Assembly (NCBI RefSeq): GCF_910592395.1
Contig: NC_088315.1
Location: 15,049,808-15,113,807, forward strand
Length of the DNA stretch: 64,000 bases
Origin: Lineus longissimus
Lineage: Eukaryota; Nemertea; Pilidiophora; Heteronemertea; Lineidae
Direction of reading: 5' to 3'
In this document: positions 59,253-64,000 of the stretch, piece by piece
How positions within the stretch are numbered: the stretch's first letter is position 1
How the letters are laid out: every line of letters begins with the position of its first letter
Translations under genes and position numbers: made by a program
Notes under the pieces: generated by a model
Told to the model about the DNA's origin: nothing
The model's input: only the letters and a program-made list of their open reading frames with translations
Databases searched by the model: none

Positions 59253-59828
59253 TTGCGGCACGCGGGAGACCGCCAAGTCACATCCCCGACGGCTAACAAG
59301 GAAGCCAGCCCCCAAAGGTCCGAACCACAGCCGGGGTGTTCACGGAACTATCGGGAGCCCAACGTTGCTTCCTCCAGTGAAGAGAAGTTGGACGACTTTG
59401 TCCCGTTGGGTCCTCCCAAAGGAGAGCTCCTGGAACCCCCGAGCGAAACCATGTGGTGGTTCGATATCACCGGACGCGTGCGACGCCATCTCACAGATGC
59501 GATGTGGGGGGTGGACGGAACCTTTCTCCACGGAGTTTCGTTGGAGTTTACGGAGAGTCCGTACACCCCCTACCTCTACATGATGCCCTGTGAGTCGAAG
59601 CCACGGCTAAAAATCAGGATGGTTCGGACCGATAAAGTCGAGAAGAGGTTCCGCCCAACCATATGGGAAGAAGACCTACAAGTCATGGTTGGTGTGGAGA
59701 TTGAGGACGTCACCGCCGCGGACGCCTTCACTCCCGAGGCGACCGTGAGGCTTATGCCAGTGGCAGAGGTTCTAACCGATCTGAACCACAGCGATGACGA
59801 TCATGAGACGGCCATGGACGCGTCTTAA
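59253..59828 (+). CDS. 191-aa open frame in exon 4, copy B
   Basis: Same as 6544-7119 with one residue change seen (PPEGE to PPKGE). In B the spliced frame ends before this exon, so this ORF would need its own transcript or a separate initiation. Exon 4 begins at 59043. Confidence 0.4.
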   Translation: MRHAGDRQVTSPTANKEASPQRSEPQPGCSRNYREPNVASSSEEKLDDFVPLGPPKGELLEPPSETMWWFDITGRVRRHLTDAMWGVDGTFLHGVSLEFTESPYTPYLYMMPCESKPRLKIRMVRTDKVEKRFRPTIWEEDLQVMVGVEIEDVTAADAFTPEATVRLMPVAEVLTDLNHSDDDHETAMDAS

Positions 59829-60446
59829 TTTTAACTAAGGTAACTGACTTTTATTGAGTACTTCGGCTGAATGCCTGACGTCCTCTATTTTGCCTATCAT
59901 TATTTGATAACACCAGCTAAGTTGATACGCCTATAATACGTTTGAGTAATAGTTGTACCGAGAGATACCCTTGAGACCACTTCGTAACTCATGATACCAA
60001 CATGCAGCGCATGTCCTTTTAATTGAGGTGTAGATTGTCTCAGTTAAACTACCTGTAGTTATTGTTTTTATTTTTATAACGCTCATTATTATCTTCCCCA
60101 TTTCTGAGCAACCCGTAAGTTATATCGATAGTGTCGTTATACGGACACTAACACCGAAACTTTTGTTACACGTTACACGAAGCAAAAACCAGAAAAAAAC
60201 CAAGTTGAGGGAACCACTACTATACTGTGGACGAGACTTTCAACCAGTCTTAAATCATATGAAAGATTACATGCTATGTACACATATAGTTCATCTGATG
60301 TTTGCAAGGGACCGTCACCTTCGACTATCTAACCATATAATCGTACTCAGACCGGACAATGTCAAATGGGGTAGGCGTATATTTTTCACTAAGCTATTTC
60401 CAGCCCATTTGTCAATTTAACATTATCTGATAATTTCTTTCAGACT

Positions 60447-61377
60447 ATGGCCTCTCCAATCATTATGCCTCTTCTCGCTTGTTCCCTGACGATGCAACTC
60501 GACACACCAGCTAACGAGAGGTAATGGGCATCAAGGCATGAGGGAGAATACTTGACAAGTCATTCTGGCCAATTGAAGAGTTTACATTTGCAGCATTAAA
60601 AAATGGAAGATCTTGTGTTGCATACCCACAAGTCTTCGGAACAGCGTCTTATCTTATTGACTATATACACACTCTTTAAATTCAAACACACACATAAGGA
60701 TCAATAATTTTTTATCCAAAAATCCAAGTTTGAAATTCACCGTACCTTAAGGGTAACGGGAACGTCACGACCTTAGCCATTCAAATTGACTATGTACAAC
60801 ACACAGTTATATATAAGTTTCTTTAAATAATACATTTTTACCGGGAAGGTATCCTTTGCCCTCATACAAAGTGAGCCTTCCATCAACCTGTACTACCTTT
60901 ATCATTTGTCTTGACTCATTGTTTTTTGTTTTCAGCATTCCTCTTCATGTGTGGTGCATTGATCTATCGCGGAATTACAGGTAATCCCGTTGCACCTCGT
61001 TTGCATGATGTTTATGCCCCTGTCTGGATGGAGGCCAATATTATTCTCGGATGCACACTGCGTAACCCTATAGTTACCGAAGAAAGCTGATGCCCAAGGC
61101 AACAATATATTGACAAAACCAAACCACGCATGGGTACCTTAAGTACCAGTGTTACTATTTGTACCTCTACAGGCTTAAGTTTTAAACATATTTTCGCGTA
61201 TGCAACAGACGTGATACCGAAAAAGGATGAAGTGAAATGTAGAATTGGACTATAATTATTTGACAAGTCGTCCAGTAACCCCAAGAAGTGATGCAGGACA
61301 AGCCCAAGGAGTTCAGACTTGGCCTCCTGGTGCTTGACATTTGTTTCAGCATTACTGTGATTATGGTTCCCGATCCA
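60447..61377 (+). CDS. Possible short exons of a hydrophobic-start protein, copy B (partial)
   Basis: Exons 60444-60520 (ATG 60447), 60936-60980 and 61350-61377 match those of copy A in sequence, phase and splice sites. No in-phase continuation was identified in the sequence after the microsatellite, which is visible here unlike in copy A. Confidence 0.28.
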
Positions 61378-61410
61378 GTAAGATCGGGAACCATATTGTT
61401 TCTGGTCATG

Positions 61411-61468
61411 GTGTCTGTGTGTGTGTGTGTGTGTGCGTGTGTGCGTGTGTGTGGGTGTGTGTGGGTGC
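61411..61468 (+). repeat. TG microsatellite, copy B
   Basis: tgtg/tgcg/gggtg array; the equivalent in copy A runs into the gap. Confidence 0.95.
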
Positions 61469-61485
61469 GTATGTAAAAGGTGTCA

Positions 61486-61560
61486 ACCGGGGACTCGGAC
61501 ATGAATACACACCAACAGACCGGGGACATGGTGTCAACCGGGGACGTCCCCGGTTAACAA
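61486..61560. repeat. ggtgtcaaccggggac direct repeats and 20-bp palindrome
   Basis: gtgtcaaccggggac occurs at about 61488 and 61531. The second is part of the perfect palindrome AACCGGGGACGTCCCCGGTT (61536-61555). gaccggggacatgg lies between. It sits right after the last sequence shared with copy A. Confidence 0.9.
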
Positions 61561-62411
61561 GATAGCTTGAAATGGTCCAGAATGCCTTCTAGGACCCAAA
61601 AATGAATAAATTTCGATTATTTAAGGATGTCCCCAATTAACCGGATAGTACTCATCAAAGATGCGTAAGAAAACTATGTCCATATTCAGCTCAAAATCGG
61701 CCCGATACACTCCAATCCCGGTTGCTCGGAATCCTACGGACCAAAGGAGTCTCGAGCAATGAAACTTTTCCGTTTATAGTAAATTTAGTTCGTGTAACGA
61801 ATTTTAAAAACGTGTTCATAAACCGATTCTTGTTTAAATGTTTTTCTCCACTATTGTTTGCGTATTAGCGATACAAAAGGCGAAATGAAACGCTAAGAAA
61901 ACTGTGCGCGGTACTTAAATCTCCTGAGTCTCGCGCAACTACCGTCTGCCTTATACAAATGGCGTCAAAGTCGGAGCCCTGACGCGGGAAAAGAATATTT
62001 CAGCTCCTCCTCGCCAAACATTGATCCCCCCGGCCAAAAGGTAAGATCTGTACAAAGTTGATGTGCCGAACTTATATTCCATGGCGTTTAGGAAGTAGTT
62101 AGGCCGACAGGACGGCCGGCATAGGCCTCGTACTTTGACATCGATCGATGGTCTGAATGTAATGTATGGAATGCATGATAAATTATAATGCATGCACATG
62201 ACATGGGGAGCGATCCCTAGGGAGATTCTTTTAGTTTTAGGAACTCCAGCTGTGCTTGTTATCAGAACACTTAGCTCCCTGACCCAGTAGTAGTGATAAG
62301 TGTGCCAGCGATATGTTTTTCAGTTGTTATAGCGCGTTCGATTACTGGCGCAGCGCTTTGGTGAGCCCCAGATCTCGCGCCTTGAAACGCATGCCGAGTA
62401 TGGAAAGATAT
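61561..62411. other. No gene seen
   Basis: Short chance frames only. gtccccaattaaccgg at about 61628 echoes the palindrome words. Confidence 0.4.
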
Positions 62412-62561
62412 TTTCACACCAGGCGGAGCTAGTCACTGCTAGCCACAACAAACCAGCTGCAAAAAAAGGACTTCATGGTCGCACACCATGTGTTCTTTTG
62501 TTCGTTGTGCCTATTTTTAGGTTTGTTATGGCTCCCAGTTACTCTCTGCCTGGTGTGAAGT
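62412..62561. mobile_element. Foldback element, about 42-bp imperfect arms
   Basis: ttttcacaccaggcgg ... acaacaaacc (62412-62454) and ggtttgttatgg ... tgcctggtgtgaag (62520-62561) are inverted with several mismatches; cacaccatgtg near 62493 marks the spacer. Confidence 0.65.
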
Positions 62562-63175
62562 TATCTATTGAGCCCGAACGCTCTCGCGCCAGGCCCAAGT
62601 AACTTTAGGGTGAAGTCAAGTAGTATAGGATATCTTGAGAACGGCTTTTTGCATTGATTTCAATTGGTTTGGTACTGCTGTCGGGTCCGGGAAGCCTCCT
62701 TTTGATATTTGGTGCAATGCGATTCATGTTTTGCCACTAGGGCTATGGGGGTGTCGTCATTTTCACATGATAACTTGAAAACAGTTTGGGACTGATTCTA
62801 TTTTTTGTTAGAATATTGGGTGGAGGAGGGAGGTTCCTTTTGATTGATAGCGGATGCGATGCAATTATTGGTTTTGCCACTAGGGAGCCATCGCACCATC
62901 CTAAAATGTGGAATGATTGGTGACTAGCATAATGTAGCAAGGGCTAGGTAACCCTGACCCCGAGTAACCCTGATTAGGATGTCAATACACTACGGTTAGG
63001 TTACACCACTAGTAATACACCATCCCCGCTTTGCGTAGCTTTTGTTTACATGATAATTTTTACCACATGCACTGACAGTGACATGTGTGATCTGACGGAC
63101 CATTGACATTGACAGATAAACACTCATTTCCCCTCAAATAAATGTAATGTTTTAACTTTTGGACAATTTTTTCAG

Positions 63176-63324
63176 GATGGCTTCTAATTTAAGAATCAGG
63201 CAGAATGCCAGGGGGACTCTGAGTCTGAATAGTACAACGTGCCCCAGTGCTGTCGCCCAGTACTGGCTCAAGAAGGGTATGGATCCTTCTGGGTTTCAAG
63301 CCAGATATATTGATGAGCAGATAG
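63176..63324 (+). CDS. First coding exon of a probable host gene (possibly SET-domain)
   Basis: Acceptor ttttttcag, one base, then ATG 63177 and 49 codons plus one base to a strong donor (atag/gtaagt). It begins MASNLRIRQNARGTLSL and ends GFQARYIDEQIG. The run RYID-x-x-IG at the end resembles the start of some SET methyltransferase domains (which continue K/RGVFA), but the next exon is outside the window or not visible, so this is only a suggestion. No second exon was found in 63325-64000. The upstream acceptor implies a non-coding 5' exon. Confidence 0.55.
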
Positions 63325-64000
63325 GTAAGTTTAGTCAGTTTAAAGTACGATCCTCTCCATGTGGAGTGATGCAGTATAAGGCGCTGTCTGGAGCCGTATG
63401 ACATCATGCTGCAACCACTAGATTTCCCCTCTATTACGAACGCCACAGGTCTGACCTTGTGGTGCACTAGCGTAGCACGGAAGGCTTTTCGTACATGAAT
63501 TTGGCGCACTGAGATTAGAATAACGCAATGCATTTTGGCTCAGCTAACGAACGTCTGTTGAGCTAGGCTATTTGCTATTCAAATGTGTGCGTCCTTCCAT
63601 CCATCCATCCACACCTATCCAGTTCCATCGGTCGGCGGACAAATTTTGGCATTGTGTAAGCCTTAAGGCCAAGGCACTTAAAATCTGGCCATTGTAAACA
63701 GAAGACAGAAGATTTAGCACTCTTCGATTCGATTTCTGCTCACCAGGGCGGGGCTATTGGCTGATTTTGTTAGTATGTCAGCTTGAATGTTCTAATATTG
63801 TGTGAAAATGTCTGGGGATCCTCTACACTCCTAAACCAGAAGAGAATTTTACCACCGATTAGAAGAAAGCGACGGTTTATTTGTGGTTATGGCCAATGAC
63901 ATGAAGGATGCAATCTTAGATACATGAGTTAAGAGCATGAGCCTCCCTAGAATTGAATATACAGGAAACAGTGGTCTTTGTTGGCATCACTGTATGTGAC
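63325..64000. other. Intron of the gene above; no further feature
   Basis: Contains a short ccat(cc) run near 63597. No second exon or element could be supported before the window ends. Confidence 0.4.

Larger units (their letters stand above)
54098..61480 (+). repeat. Segmental duplication, copy B
   Basis: Counterpart of 1-8752; lacks the 1.4-kb segment and has 11 more nt at the poly-G tract. About 45 kb of unrelated sequence separates the copies. After about 61470 it continues with sequence absent from the visible part of copy A. Confidence 0.95.

Noticed and set aside
1-64000. tRNA, rRNA, CRISPR or bacterial operon features
   Set aside because: None seen on reading both strands. A dedicated tRNA or Rfam scan was not possible here.

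Overview
This window is animal nuclear DNA. Its genes are split by GT-AG introns, sit far apart, and are surrounded by transposons, foldback elements, microsatellites and diverged tandem repeats. Frequent taggcctac and tacatgta words, a cysteine-rich ZP-domain membrane protein, and the MULE, Harbinger and CR1-like elements suggest a marine invertebrate, possibly a deuterostome such as an echinoderm. That placement is an inference. No prokaryotic features, CRISPR arrays or recognisable RNA genes were found.

Layout. 1-8752 and 54098-61480 are two near-identical copies (about 0.4% mismatches by an eye count) of one segmental duplication in the same orientation. Each copy carries a leftward gene for a CXC-domain protein and a rightward, unrecognised multi-exon gene whose middle exons are GC-rich. 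Copy A has 1.4 kb more between the TATA box and the start codon, and ends at a 100-N assembly gap. An 11-nt length difference at a poly-G tract gives predicted products of 303 aa (A) and 222 aa (B). 9-15 kb is gene-poor repeat DNA. 15.2-20.9 kb (minus) is an apparently complete eight-exon gene of 1101 codons plus stop fraction as detailed below: a MULE-type transposase with a SWIM zinc finger, preceded by five tandemly duplicated 75-bp exons. 21.9-26.4 kb (plus) holds exons of an unidentified Ser/Thr/Pro-rich protein and a truncated non-LTR retrotransposon.

26.6-38.1 kb (plus) is the best-supported host gene: 12 coding exons, 714 aa, with a signal peptide, four EGF-like units, two copies of a CYDI cysteine module, a ZP domain, a furin-type site and one transmembrane helix. 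It has a TATA box upstream and a poly(A) signal downstream. 38.7-43.3 kb is a Harbinger transposon (CTG target duplication) nested inside an older inverted-repeat element; both of its genes are broken.

43-54 kb is repeat-rich: a dispersed family ending in a palindromic hairpin, several local tandem duplications, and a 172-bp MITE whose empty site is preserved in the neighbouring duplicate. After copy B come a 20-bp palindrome, another foldback, and at 63.2 kb the first coding exon of a probable host gene (possibly SET-domain) that runs out of the window.

Nothing here forms a pathway. The coordinated parts are the divergent gene pair in the duplicated block and the two-gene Harbinger.
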